Source: Amoebophrya sp. AT5.2 (Eukaryota > Sar > Dinophyceae > Syndiniales > Amoebophryaceae). Taken from it: DNA of 31,439 nt. Below the pieces are notes generated by a model, which was given only the letters and a program-made list of their open reading frames with translations, made no database searches and was not told where the DNA came from. Within the stretch, counting starts at the first letter, position 1, and every line of letters starts with the position of its first letter. A program made the position numbers and the translations under genes. The stretch lies in the NCBI GenBank assembly GCA_005223375.1, contig RXOD01004023.1:1-31439 (forward strand), read 5' to 3'. Below are positions 1-10,887 of the stretch, piece after piece.

Positions 1-78
1 GATTTCCAGGGGTGTTGAAGAGGACAAATCCAAATGTAAGTAAGGTGTCAGCGCCGCAGGATTAACATTATTTGCAAG

Positions 79-1786
79 ATGCCAAGTACCGCCTGTGCCT
101 CCACCACGGCGGCGACGCCCAACGCGACGGCCGCCGACGCGGGAAGCAAGAAGCGCGGCCGCCGCGACAGCACCTTTCCGCCGACGGGCCTGGCGGCCGA
201 TGATTCCGTGAACCGACCTAGCTCCAGCAAGCAGACGAACGCGAAGAAGCAGAAGCAGGAAATGAACGCGGCCAGCGGTTCCACTTCGAGTTCGAGTGGA
301 GCCGCCGCAAATGCAAAAACCGCTGCGGCGAAGAAGAAGGAAAGCTTGCAGCTCCAATGCGGCCAGCAGCAGGCGAACTTGCTGCCAGGAGGGGACGAAT
401 TCGAAGGGGACGAGCAGGAGGAGTCCGAAGACGACGTGCACCCGATCGCGCTTCTGCCGCAATTGGCCGACCAGTTTCAGAAAAGCAACGGGAACGCGGG
501 GAAGCAGGGCGGGACTGTGAAATTCACGGCCGCGGACATTAAGGAGCTGCGCAGCCACGGTTTCACCACCGTCGATTCACTGCACTTCCCGCCGATGCGG
601 AAACTCTTGTTGGTACTTAGTCCAGAACCGAAATCGATGTGCGGATCTTTTTTCGAAGAAAAGTTCGGCGGCGTTTTTGGCTATACTTGATGAGGGACCT
701 CAAACCGGTTCGTAGCTCTTTATCATAGGTTCATAGGTTTGTTACGACAGTCGCAACGGCATAAAATAAAAAGGTCCGCGGCATTTCGGAGCAGAAGGCC
801 GAATTGCTTTTGAAGATCGGGCGGTCTTTGAACCCGTTGGCGTTCCAGTCCGCGGCGGAGCACCTGTCCAACGTCCGGCAGCGATTGCCGCGGGTGTCCA
901 CGGGCAGTTCGAAGCTGGACGGCCTGCTCGAGGGCGGCGTGGAGGCAGGGTCCATCACCGAGCTCTTCGGCGAGTTCCGCAGCGGGAAAACGCAGCTGGT
1001 GCACACGCTGTGCGTGATGGCCCAGTTCCCAGCAGACCAGGGCGGCTGCGAGGGAAAGGTCTGCTTCATCGACACAGAAGGAACATTCCGCCCGGAAAGA
1101 CTGGAGCAAGTCGCGAAACGGTTCAAGGTACCTATAGTCTATGAATGTGTTGAGTCTTATGTTAAATATGCTGCGCTTTTTCGCGGCTATTCCCAGTTCT
1201 CAATGGCTTCCTCCATCGGTCGAAAATCAGTAGTGACGACGCAATTCAAATGTTCATCTCTCCTGAAATAATTGAAACGAACTGAAGAATCAACGCGCGT
1301 CGGTTATGACAGGTTTCCCCTGCCGACGTGCTGGACAACGTGGTTGTGTGCCGTGCGCACAACACGGAGCACCAGACGCAGCTGCTCACCGAGGCGGCCA
1401 TCCTGATGGCCCAGCAGAAGTTCGGATTGCTCGTGGTGGACTCCGTCACGAACCTGTACCGCACGGAGTACAGCGGCCGCGGGGAGCTCGCCGACCGGCA
1501 GCAGCATCTGGGGCGGTTTCTGAGGTACGCGCAACGGATCGCGGACGAGTTCCAAGTGGCGGTGGTGTTGACGAACCAGGTGTGCGCAAAGGTGGACGGG
1601 AGCGCGGCCTACGGACCCTCGCACTGCCCGATCGGCGGCCACGTGCTCGCGCACGCGTGCCAGACGCGTTTGAGTCTGCGCAAGGGAAAAGCGGAGGGGA
1701 GGTTCTGCAAAATCTACGACTCGCCGTGCCTGCCGGAGGGGGAAGCACCGTTTGTGATCGGAGAAGGAGGAGTGGCGGACGAGTGA
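79..1786 (+). CDS. RAD51: RAD51 recombinase, three exons (79-612, 774-1127, 1313-1786)
   Basis: RAD51 is the eukaryotic RecA-family ATPase that forms filaments on single-stranded DNA and drives strand exchange in homologous recombination. Joining the three exons in phase 0 gives 453 aa. The first 120 or so residues are a low-complexity Ser/Ala/Lys and acidic extension absent from the usual ~340 aa protein. A helix-hairpin-helix domain follows ([10 protein letters not shown], then [10 protein letters not shown] across intron 1). Then come Walker A GEFRSGKT (about 244-251), [11 protein letters not shown], Walker B LLVVD (about 335-339), YSGRGEL and [11 protein letters not shown]. The last two, with the LYRTEY context, favour RAD51 over DMC1. 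The stretch before PIGG reads GPSHC, where RAD51 and DMC1 usually have ADPKK. The start is the first in-frame ATG. Family assignment is secure; the exact N-terminus is less so. Confidence 0.95.
613..773 (+). other. RAD51 intron 1 (161 nt, phase 0)
   Basis: It begins GTACTTAG and ends AAAAAG, followed by GTCCGCGGC. Removing it restores the conserved helix-hairpin-helix reading [13 protein letters not shown]. The intron has in-frame stops and its length is not a multiple of three. No pyrimidine tract precedes the AG. Confidence 0.85.
1128..1312 (+). other. RAD51 intron 2 (185 nt, phase 0)
   Basis: It begins GTACCTATAG and ends ATGACAG, followed by GTTTCCCCT. Removal joins AKRFK to [10 protein letters not shown], the expected continuous RAD51 sequence. 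Both junctions carry AGGT, so the exact cut could slide slightly. Confidence 0.88.
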
Positions 1787-2605
1787 GGCGAAACATTTAG
1801 TTTAGATTAGAAGTAGTAGTGTGAAACTGATATAAAGAATGGTCGTTTGGGAGGAGAAGCGCAATGGATTTGTTTGCTCGAGTCGTCGTGTTGTAGAGAT
1901 TTTGACTATCGGCTATACGATTTGTGATCAGCAAAGGATTCGACGTCGATTTGCCAAGGTAGTTTTCTTGAAGTTGTGGCTCAGAAGAAGAAGAAGCCGA
2001 AGGCGCTGCAGTAGGCTAGCTAATTCTGTCGTTGTACGTTTTCCATTTTGCGACTGCATAGGTTTGTTGCGATTAGGTTTTTGGAAAATGTAAAAATGTA
2101 CTGGAAGAAGTACTAGTACGATTCTTACTAGAACAGGCTCTAGCAGCACTAGATGTAGCTGTATGTGCGGCGAGTAGATGGCATAGGTAAGTGCAGCCAT
2201 TCGCTGGAGATTCCGACGCGATGCGCGACTTGGTCGCTGAAGTTGGATTTTGCAAACGTGGATATGGTTATGTAACAAACGATACTCAACTCCCGGACAC
2301 CGCCAATTGTGGCAGCCGGACACTACGTACTGGAAATCGTTCGAGAGGGAGCGTCGGTTTCTTCCAGAGCGAATACATCTTCTTGAGCTTGACAGAGTCG
2401 ATGCTAAGTTTTCGCCCCATAGTCGGCAACTTTGGCTACGTCTGCGAAAGACGGTCGCCGCAAACCCCACCCATCCAAGTTTTCGCGAGGTATGAGTATC
2501 GGTCGCCTCCCCGAGGGAGTCGACGATTCAAAAACTGAAATTCGTTTCCGTAACATCGATTGTGTCATCGTCGGAAACACAGTGTAGAAACAGAGGGTAG
2601 AGGAA
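1787..2605 (+). other. Intergenic spacer, 819 bp
   Basis: This lies between RAD51 and the coiled-coil gene. It is poorer in GC than the flanking exons. Short open frames on both strands have no recognisable domain. I see no RNA gene or clear repeat. Confidence 0.6.
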
Positions 2606-5600
2606 ATGAACCTTGTGCGGCACCGCCCCACCACCGCGGTAGGGCACCATGGCGCGAACGCAAACCGGCGGCCAAAATCCGCCCTCCGCCAGCGGCCGCG
2701 CAGCGCCGCGCCGGGGGCCCAGAGCCATTTCGCGATGGCGCAGCACCAGCACCACGTCCACGCGGGACACCAGCATCTTGTGGCATCGGGAAGCGGCGGC
2801 GCACATGCCCACGGACAGCCGGCCCACAACACCTCCGGCGGCGGGGCTTCCAACAACAACTCCACGGTCCTGCAGAAGCGAGTGCACCAGCTGGAGGCGA
2901 TGCTGGATTTGCAGCGCACGGAGTACAAAGAACGCGTGGAGAGATGGGACATGCTGTTGAACAAAAAGTTTTCCACCATCGGGGAGGCGCCGGTGAAGCT
3001 CAAATCGCTGGAGGATTTCGTGGACGAGCAGGAACGCAGGGACGCCGGAGCAGCGTTCGGCAACGTGTTCGGCGGAAACGGAAGGAAGAAAAAGGACGCG
3101 TTAATGCGCGGTGGCGGCGGCGGGAAGAAGAAAGGCAAACGCGGCCGCAGCGCCTGCGGAAATGCCGGTCACGGTGGGACCAAGCCATCCTCCACGGGTA
3201 AGAAAAATGGGGTTAGCGGCGCGGCTGCGGGGGCGCGCTACGACCCAGCTGGCGAGGCGGACCACGACGGGTATTACGGCGCGGACCTGCAAGCCGGCAG
3301 TAGCGAGGAGCTGATGGGCGGCGGCAGTGGGGAGTTAATTCCGGCTGTGGGTGTTGAGCGCAGCGGGGAGTTGGGAGATGACGGCTCCGCTAGCAGTTCT
3401 AGCTCGAAGCACCATCGTGGCCCTCCAGACAGCGCATCACGCTCGCCGGTCGTGTCCCCGAACGATGTGGAAATGGAGGATCTAGTGCCCGAGCTTACCG
3501 GCGTGGTTTTGCCTCCGCAGCAGCAGCAGCAACCCGTTTCAGGCGGTGGGCAGTTTTCGCAGTGCACGACCGAGAGGTACGACCGCGCCATGGAGAGCGA
3601 GCGCACCCCTTCCGCGCCGTCGAAGTCGGCGCACGCCATCGCAGCGGGACATCAGCATCCGACCACTAAGATTGCGGTGGAGGGCATGCACAAAAGCACC
3701 GAGCAAGAGGGGAGAAGCTCCTCCTCTGCGGCGCAGCAGCAGGGGCAGGAGGGCTACTTCCGCAAGCGGTTCACCAACGCCAGAAAGGCCGCGGACGAAG
3801 GAGCCGGCGCCGCGGACGCGGAGATCGCGACTGAGATCAACGCGGCCGAGCAGCAACGGCGCGAGCAGGAGCAGCGGAAGCGCAACCACATGATGATGAA
3901 CCTCACGGGCGGGATCAACCGGGAGGGGGACGAGGACTCGAAACTCACCCTGGTGAACCACTCGCAGGGCACCGGCGTGGGGCCCAACGCGTCGCAAAAC
4001 ACGAGCTCGGCGTTTTTGTTTTACTCGCAGCAAAACGAGTCCTCGAGCTCGAGCGACGACGGGGCGTTGGGGGATGGCGGGGGGCAGGTGCCGCGCGACG
4101 TCGGGGGCGCGCGACGCGGAGCTGCCGCACGAGGAACGAGTGCTAGAGGACGTGGTGGTGCAGGTGCCGCGCGAAAGGCCGGGGGAGGCGGTCGTGGCGG
4201 GGGGACCGGGGTGAATAGGGCACCGCAGAGTGCGGGAAGGAGGCGGTCGGAGTCACCGGGAAAACGAGCGAAGTCGCCGGGTCGGGGGAATGCAGCGGGG
4301 GTAGCCGCAAGAACGCGGTCGCCGACGCGGTCCCCGAGTCCACCCGCCGGCTACGCAGCGACGCTGAACCTAAACAAACGACCGACCTCCAACTCGCCGC
4401 AACGAGGCGAGGTACCCGCCGGAACCTCGTCGGACGAAGATGCGCTGGTATCTTTCTATTTGAAAATGAAATTTAGTAGGCTTTATTTCCTAGTATCGCT
4501 TCTATCGGCAGAGGAAGTAAGTTAGTAAATGCCCCGGCTTTGGCATTAGGTCTGGTCAGCAGTACCTTTTAACGGTGCTCTCAGTATTCGGATTGCTGTG
4601 TGCATTTAGAAATGAATCCTCCAACGTCTGAAATTTCCAAACCCTCACAGCGCGGGCCCCACAACGGCATGATGATGCGTTCGCCACCCGGTGTGCTGCA
4701 CGACCACGCCCTTGGCTCGCCTCAACGCGGCCAGCTGTACTCCAGCCGTCCCCACAGCAGCCGCCCGCACAGTGCCGGCCGGGTCGGGCAGAACCACAAT
4801 CACGGCTACTACATGTTCAACAACGACGCGGGCGTCCGTCCCCAGTCCGCCGCGCCCACGCGAAACCGGTGGCTGGCCACCCAGCACGGCGGCAACGGAA
4901 GCCAGTCCGCGCGTCCAAGGACCGCGCCCACGACGTCGGGCCAAGCCGCTCTGAACCGCCGGGAAAAGGACGAGAGCTTCAGCGCGTTAACGAACCTGCA
5001 GAACATGTTCAACAAGGTGTACAACGAAAACCAAGTCCTGATCCTGAAGCGGAAAGAAGCGGAAGACAACCTGCGGGAATTCCTGACGACGAAGGAAGGG
5101 CACCAGGCGAAGCAAATCTTCGAGCAGCGGGACCTGGTGAAGAGTCTGCGGAACAGGCTCTACAACATGGAGCAGGACAACGTGCGCGCAACCTCAAAGG
5201 CGAAGAGGTGCGAAAGAAGGGCGTACGAAGAAGAAATGTTCCTCAAACAGGCGTACTGTTCCGTTACTGGACTCTTGCTTGGATGCTACTGCTACACATA
5301 CTACTACTGCCAGAAATAGAATCAATCATTCCCATTCGATCGTGGTTTGTGTTTCTTTGTCTTTGTGAGACGGTTCTTCCTCGACCAGGTTGAAGGAGAT
5401 CGAAACGTTGCGGCAAGTGACGGTCGAGCTGCAGCGGATGAATCTCGAGCTCCACGAAAGTCCGCAGATGAAGCTCATCGAGCAAAAGCTGTACAAGTTC
5501 CAGAAGGGCTTGACGAAACGAACGAAGGAGCTAAACGACCAGAACGATTTACAAGAAAAAGCGGTGGAAGAAATCTGGATGCGGGTGGAAAAAGTCAACA

Positions 5601-5647
5601 CGAAAGTCGACGGCCTCTACGAAATGACGGAAGCGGTACACTCATAA
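2606..5647 (+). CDS. Low-complexity coiled-coil protein, three exons (2606-4447, 4585-5252, 5389-5647)
   Basis: I do not recognise a named family. Splicing in phase 0 and then phase 2 gives about 922 aa. Residues 1-85 are basic and His/Gln-rich. Residues about 86-125 form a first coiled coil (LQKRVHQLEAMLDLQ). A long Gly/Ser/Gln/Arg-rich stretch follows to about 740. The C-terminal 180 residues (about 743-920) are a strong coiled coil containing QALKEIETLRQ across the last junction. Short basic RPxSA-type motifs recur: RPKSA, RPRSA, RPHSS, RPHSA, RPQSA. The product looks like a cytoskeletal or basal-body scaffold, but that is inference from composition only. A coiled-coil gene starts 185 bp downstream on the same strand. 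The stop follows an in-frame GTACAC that could be another donor, but no AG acceptor fits the next open frame. Confidence 0.75.
4448..4584 (+). other. Intron 1 of the 2606 gene (137 nt, phase 0)
   Basis: It begins GTATCTTTC and ends GGTGCTCTCAG, and joins SSDEDAL to YSDCCVHLEMNPP. The nearer AG at 4608-4609 would break the frame, so the acceptor at 4584 was chosen. The join rests on frame and low-complexity continuity, not on a conserved domain. Confidence 0.65.
5253..5388 (+). other. Intron 2 of the 2606 gene (136 nt, phase 2)
   Basis: It begins GTACTGTTCC and ends CGACCAG. The split codon GC|G gives Ala, and the coiled coil continues without a break as EEMFLKQ-A-LKEIETLRQ. Continuity of the helix on both sides supports the junction. 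Confidence 0.82.
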
Positions 5648-5832
5648 GTGAGTTCTTCTCTAGCAGTAGTTTTTCGAGTTCGAAGCAACAATCTGTTTCG
5701 GCTATCGTAGCTTTTGCTGGTGACAATGACACAGCCGCTTGCTTCCTTCACTACCACTAGCACTAGTCAGCACCAGGACCACGACCAGCATGCATCAATC
5801 TAAATCCAAAATAAAAACTACCCGAAATAAAA

Positions 5833-6492
5833 ATGTATCGGATCGGCGCCATCTCGACACAGCTCCAGGAGGACCGCAACGAGGCAGGCGTGCTCCTGAA
5901 GGTTGGGCGGGAGAGGATCAAGGAGTGCAAGCAGACCCTGCAGAAGCTGGCGCAGGACTTTCAGGGTCTGAAGCAGTCTGCCGACGACAGCGAGCGGAAG
6001 TACACCCGCATGCTGAAGCGCCAGGACGAGGAGTCCACCAAGATTGCCGCGTTGCAAAGGACCTACCGAGAGATCCTCGAGGAGATCGTCGGGAACAACA
6101 AGTGGTACAAGCGCGTGAACTACGACCTGGAGAAGGAAAACGCTTTGCTGAAGAAGGAGAACACGGAACTGCTGGAGTCGCTGATGGCCTATCTGATGCT
6201 GAACCAACAGTCCTCGCTGCTGAAGGGCAAGGCGAAGCAGGCACTCGACCCGCTGGCGATCACGGCGGAGAAAAAGCGCGTGCCGCCGCCGCTGGACAAC
6301 AGAAAAGCGGATGGGGAGGAGGACGAGAATGGGGGGGAAAAGCACTCGATCTCGACACAGCCGTACCCAATACACGAACCGATCGATCTCCCGATGCCGC
6401 CCCCGGGGGCGATGATCGGCAGCCCGCGAGTGCTGCTGCCAGAGAAAAAGGTACCCCTGCTGTTAGGCGAAATCACGGAGGTGCAGTGCTAG
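5833..6492 (+). CDS. Coiled-coil protein, 219 aa, single exon
   Basis: This is an unrecognised protein. Residues about 5-140 are an almost unbroken charged coiled coil (QLQEDRNEAG, RKYTRMLKRQDEE, YDLEKENALLKKENTELLESL). A Pro/acidic tail follows (PMPPPGAMIG near 193-202) and ends VQC. The ATG is preceded by an A-rich leader with in-frame stops and no AG, so it is best read as a separate gene, not as a fourth exon of the gene ending at 5647. Both share strand, coiled-coil character and a 185 bp gap, so a joint structural role is possible. A non-AG acceptor, which would fuse the two, cannot be excluded from sequence alone. Confidence 0.72.
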   Translation: MYRIGAISTQLQEDRNEAGVLLKVGRERIKECKQTLQKLAQDFQGLKQSADDSERKYTRMLKRQDEESTKIAALQRTYREILEEIVGNNKWYKRVNYDLEKENALLKKENTELLESLMAYLMLNQQSSLLKGKAKQALDPLAITAEKKRVPPPLDNRKADGEEDENGGEKHSISTQPYPIHEPIDLPMPPPGAMIGSPRVLLPEKKVPLLLGEITEVQC

Positions 6493-7673
6493 GCGACTGC
6501 GATGGTGCTACGAGAGGGGGCTTCGATTTATGTAAGTATCAGTATTTGTGCTGGTGTTAAAATTTGTGATCATCTGTGACTCGATACCGAGTTGGTCCCA
6601 GAGAATGAACTATCGATCTCCAGACAAAAGCAATTCCGTGGTGATCGTGATGTAGATGTTGATCCCTAGCTTCAGACAAGCGAAAATTGAACAAGCGAAA
6701 ACTATTTGAAATAGATGTAAGTATAGTTGATCCCAACGCGCGATGGTGCAAGCCGCCGCGTCATACGTAAAGCATTCTATTCTGAGAGCGGTGCTGGTGC
6801 TGCCCGTACGTACTATGTCTGGATACGGTCACGGTAGGCAAAATCCAGCCGCAGCCTTGTACACTTGCTTCTTCACGTCTTACTTCGTTCTGATTGGCTT
6901 TTCTGCAACTTTGATATAAATCTGTTTTGAGGAGCCAATACCGGTCCGCACATTCGAAATGTAACAATCGCCCGAGACAGAGACCTTTTCCAGTCCCTGG
7001 ATCTCTACTTGTATCAACACAAATATGACAGCTGAATAAATTGACGGTATGTAGTCAGAATTCAGGCCGTGTCACCGTTTTCCGTATGGCCGAAAGGAGA
7101 TGAAGATCAAGTGTCCTAGAAAGATAGGATCAACATAGACAAGATCAAGATCAGGATCCAGTCGTGAGATTCGACCGACGCGAGGAGATTGCAGAAGAGT
7201 CACGATCCCGCAATCAAGTGACGCAGTTTCTCTCTGCGCGTAGAGAATCTTTTGCCAACGGTACATCCTCGGCGCAAAATGAAGAAAGCGCGCTTCATTG
7301 ATAATCCATCGGGTACCAGCTGAATCTTGCCTATTGGCGTGATTATTGTCTTTAAGACTCAGAGTGCTGTAGTCTTCCTCGCGTAAGTTAGGTGTGATAC
7401 GGGCACGAGCATTCTGTTTGTTACCTTGACCACTTTTTCCCTTGCTAAGAGAGTATACTTGCCGCAAAGTAGATTCACGAACAGAAAAACACCTATATTC
7501 GTGAACATTTGAAACCTTGGAAACAACGAAAAGACCCTGAAAGTCCGAAAGAAACTAAAACGAAAAGACTAAGACGTACGAGAAACTGAAACCTATTTAA
7601 AGAAATCATTGACGAATCGGCAAAACTTCCCGGAATCGACTTTCGTCGGATTGCTCCGAGTGCGAAAAAAGTG
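6493..7673 (+). other. Intergenic spacer, 1.2 kb
   Basis: Low-GC sequence upstream of the membrane-protein array. A 131 aa open frame on the minus strand (7072-7467) has no recognisable motif and is treated as chance. The last ~20 bp (CGAGTGCGAAAAAAG) resemble the leaders just before the ATGs of the two downstream paralogues, so this is probably the duplicated 5' leader. No RNA gene seen. Confidence 0.55.
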
Positions 7674-10600
7674 ATGTTTGCGGATTTTTCCCCCGGATGG
7701 GTGGCGGCGTGGCTACCTTCGAATCTGGCTGGTGCGGCGGAGCTGATCGAAATCGGCTGGCTCTATGCGCTAGTCTTCCTTCTCGGAGTTGCTTTTGCCA
7801 CGTTGCTCGAGCAGGGCATGGCTTTGGTGCTCCCTTTCCCGCGACCGGTGGACGAGGAGGAGGATGACAAGGCCGCAGCTTCCGACGCGGAACCGCAGAA
7901 CAAGAAAAGTCGCGCTTCTGGCGACAATGGGGATGCGTCATCCTGGCGCGTCCGCGCGCGCAAAGCGTTGGAGTCCCCTTTCGCGAATGTGCTGATCAAT
8001 TTTCTGCATGCTTTCACAGTTTTTGGGGGTATGGCCCTTCACTTGCTGGTGACGCAGCAACCGGGCCAGGACTATATTCCCGCTTCAGCGTCGTGGTCCG
8101 CCGGTTTGTGGCTCCGAGTGTGCGGATCGGTCTTGGTGCTCGTCGGCGTGTACGATTTTGGGCGGACCCAAGGCGATCTGAACATATACCTGCATCTGCA
8201 CCACTTCGGCGCGCTGTTCGCAATCTGGGGAAACTTCTACATGTGCGGCGGATTTTCTACCCAAGATGCCGCTGAAAATGTGCGGCAAGTATGCCGCGAG
8301 GCCGTCTGGCGCGACGCTCTCTTGTTCACGCACATGTGGGCGATTCACGGCCTCCATTTTTTCCTCCACTACGTGCTCCCGGCAATTAGCTGCCGCCTCT
8401 ACAAGCCCGCCCATAGAGAGCGGTCGCCCGTCGTGGAGGTGGGAAAGCACGTCTACAGCGTGGTCACGGTGTGCGGGTTCTACGCAGTGTTCTACCACGA
8501 GCACGCGTTTCTGTACCAGACGTTTGCGGTGGTTCTCATGTGCGTCGGGCGGTACGGACACAATGGGAACGCTCGGAACGTTGACTTTTTCCGCCGCATC
8601 GAGTTCCCGGGGTTTGTGGCCGCTGTGTTCTCGAAAACCACGTTTTTCGGGGATCCCAAGCACCGCTGGTTCGGAGCGGCACTGGCTGTCACGGCATCGG
8701 TCTGCTACGTGGTCGGTTGCGTGAGGGAGCACTTGCGGAAACGGCGGCAGCTGCCGAAGGTTCCCTGCCACCCACCGAAAGAGCCGGTATCTTCGCGCAA
8801 CTAAATCTAATTCTACGAATGACCGAATTAATAGGGTTAGGGTCTGAATCTGATTCTGAAATTGATATTGAGAAAAGCGGACGAAAGTGTGTACCAGTGG
8901 TCTGCTTCGTTCTCTCGAGTCTCTCGGTAAATCACGTGCCCAAGGTGCCTTCTATCCGATCATTTAGTTCTTGTGCTTTCATATTCATGCTATCACAGGT
9001 TCTGGTTTTCGACGGTTCGTTTTCCCTGGCAACGCCGGACGCCGGCGATGGGTTGCCGTCCGGGAATGCACCCTACACGCTCGAGGCGATACTGCGTCCG
9101 CAGCGAGACTCCGCTAGCTCCTTCATGGACGGGTGGAAGGTGGTTTGCGCCTTCGGGACGGACACCCCGAATCAAGTGAACGGTTTGTCGCTGAACGTTC
9201 GCCCGCACAAGCGGGGCGGGGGAAATTTCTGGCATAGCAACGACCTGAACACGGAAGCCCGCGTGTGGGAATACGGCAAGTGGCTACATCTTTGTGCGAC
9301 GTACGACGGCAGGACGCGCAAAGTCTACTTCAACGGCGTGGAGGAGTGCGCTAAAGACCATCCGCGGGGAGAGCATAACGTGCCGAAGAAAAGCAAGTTC
9401 TACGTCGGCTGCTGGAGCCTGAAGGAGCTGGATCTAGACGAAGTAAGTCACGTAGTATAATAATTTTAGTTTTCACGCGCGCACGACACGCACTTGTTCT
9501 TCTATTTGCAGCTTGACCCCCATAAGACGCGTTTGCGGTGGTGCTTAAGATCCATTAATCGAGGATCCGAACACGATAATGCGCACGTTGTTTCACGACA
9601 GTGCCTCTTCCGCCCGATGCCAAAAAATAAAACAATTTTGATTCCTCGACATCTTTCAACTCGTCTCACTCTGTTTCAGGCGACTGAGCTGCAGTGCGTG
9701 AGAATTTGGAGTCGCGCTCTGGAGAGCGACGAGGTCCGAAACTTGTGCGGGCAGCCAGGGACTGGCGTCTCGGGAACGGGGTCCATTGGGCTGGCTCGTC
9801 ACTACGTATTCAGCCCGAAAAGCTACGACAGTGCCGTGCATGGTTTTCGCGACACCATTGCCCCAAGCGATGTCTCCACGAGCTCGGGCACCGTCCTGGA
9901 ACTCAATGGCGTGGCGCACTTCACAGACGGCTCCGAAATCCGAAATGAGCCGCCCCTCCGAACCGCTCAGCCGCAGGTCTCGCCACCCGCGCCAAGCCAC
10001 CCCGTGCTCGCTTTCGACGGAACTTTCAAGCTGATCTCGCGGATTCCAGATCCCAGCCTACCGAGCGGCAATGCTCCCTACACGGTGGAGACGCTGGCTC
10101 GGTGCTTCGGCAAGTCCAAGAAGTCGTTCTACGGTTGGAAAGCACTCTGTTACTACGGTGCCGACGCACAAAACCAGCTTAACGGCCTGAGTCTAAACAC
10201 GCACAGGTGTGGAGGCGGCAACTTCTGGCACAGGAACGACGCCAACACCGAGCAGCGGGTGTGGAGGCACGGCGAGTGGGTGCACGTGGTTGCAACCTTC
10301 GATGGACGCACACGCAGGGTCTTCTTCAACGCCTCAAAAGAGGTGGAGGACACGCCGGGCGTGCATAAGCTGCCCACAGCCTCGAAGCTCTACGTCGGCT
10401 GTCACGAGTCCATAAAGGAGCTGCATCTAGACGAAGTACTATGTATGACAGTGACTACTAACTTACACGTTTGTAACCTTGTCACGTGTGCTAACATAGT
10501 GATGTAGCTTCATTCGATGCTGGCGCGCCCTCAAATCTCCGATTATATACACGTTTGTAACTTAAGATTAAGAAAGTGCATGCAGCTGGATCGAAGATGT

Positions 10601-10887
10601 GCAAGAATTTTGACCGGTCTCACTCGTTTCAGGCGACGGAGCTGCAGTACGTGCGGATTTGGAGTCGGGCTCTTGACAGCGAGGAGGTCCGCAACCTGTG
10701 CAGACAGCCGAAATCGGGACGGGGGTCCGAGGGGCTGGCTCGTCACTACGTCTTCAGCCCGGAGGACTACGATAGCACCGCGGGTGGTTTTCGCGATACC
10801 AGCAGCGTCTCCAGCCCGAACCCTGTCTTGCAACTCGACGGCGTGGCGCGTTTCTCGGACGGCTCCACAATCCGAAACGAGGCGTAG
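7674..10887 (+). CDS. Paralogue A: multipass membrane core fused to two LamG-like domains, four exons
   Basis: Exons are 7674-8786, 8999-9442, 9680-10435 and 10633-10887, all phase 0, giving 855 aa. Exon 1 alone (residues 1-371) encodes the membrane core shared with paralogues B and C. It opens SPGWVAAWLPS and contains WRVRARKALES, YDFGR, HLHHFGALFAIWGNFY, IHGLHFF, GKHVY, HEHAF, GRYG and RRIEFPGF, with about eight hydrophobic segments. Exons 2-4 encode two tandem LamG/concanavalin-like jellyroll domains (372-about 603 and 628-855). Shared motifs include FDG, SGNAPYT, NGLSLN, GGGNFWH, DGRTR, YVGC, LDEATELQ and RIWSRAL. LamG folds usually bind glycans or proteins outside the cell, so a surface or lumenal tail is likely (inference). 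It lacks the ankyrin-like tail of B and C. A GTG precedes the ATG, and the paralogues support the ATG. Confidence 0.85.
8787..8998 (+). other. Intron 1 of paralogue A (212 nt, phase 0)
   Basis: It begins GTATCTTCG and ends TATCACAG, followed by GTTCTGG. It joins PPKEP to VLVFDGSF. The second domain copy starts with the matching PVLAFDGTF, which supports the junction. Unspliced, exon 1 reads into a stop at 8802-8804 after the membrane core. Confidence 0.8.
9443..9679 (+). other. Intron 2 of paralogue A (237 nt, phase 0)
   Basis: It begins GTAAGTCACG and ends CTGTTTCAG. It joins LKELDLDE to ATELQCVRIWSRAL, exactly where intron 3 interrupts the second domain. A second possible acceptor (TTTGCAG, ending 9511) is also in phase, with open sequence after it. 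Confidence 0.88.
10436..10632 (+). other. Intron 3 of paralogue A (197 nt, phase 0)
   Basis: It begins GTACTATG and ends CTCGTTTCAG. It joins ELHLDE to ATELQYVRIWSRAL. Its 3' end (GTCTCACTCGTTTCAG) resembles that of intron 2. A 14-bp direct repeat, TACACGTTTGTAAC, lies inside it at 10464-10477 and 10548-10561. Confidence 0.88.

Noticed and set aside
5636..5832. Fourth intron joining the gene ending at 5647 to the frame at 5833
   Set aside because: No AG lies between the in-frame stop at 5812-5814 and the ATG at 5833, so a canonical acceptor cannot give the right frame.
7072..7467. 131 aa minus-strand frame in the spacer before paralogue A
   Set aside because: No domain, AT-rich context unlike the coding exons, and no splice or homology support.
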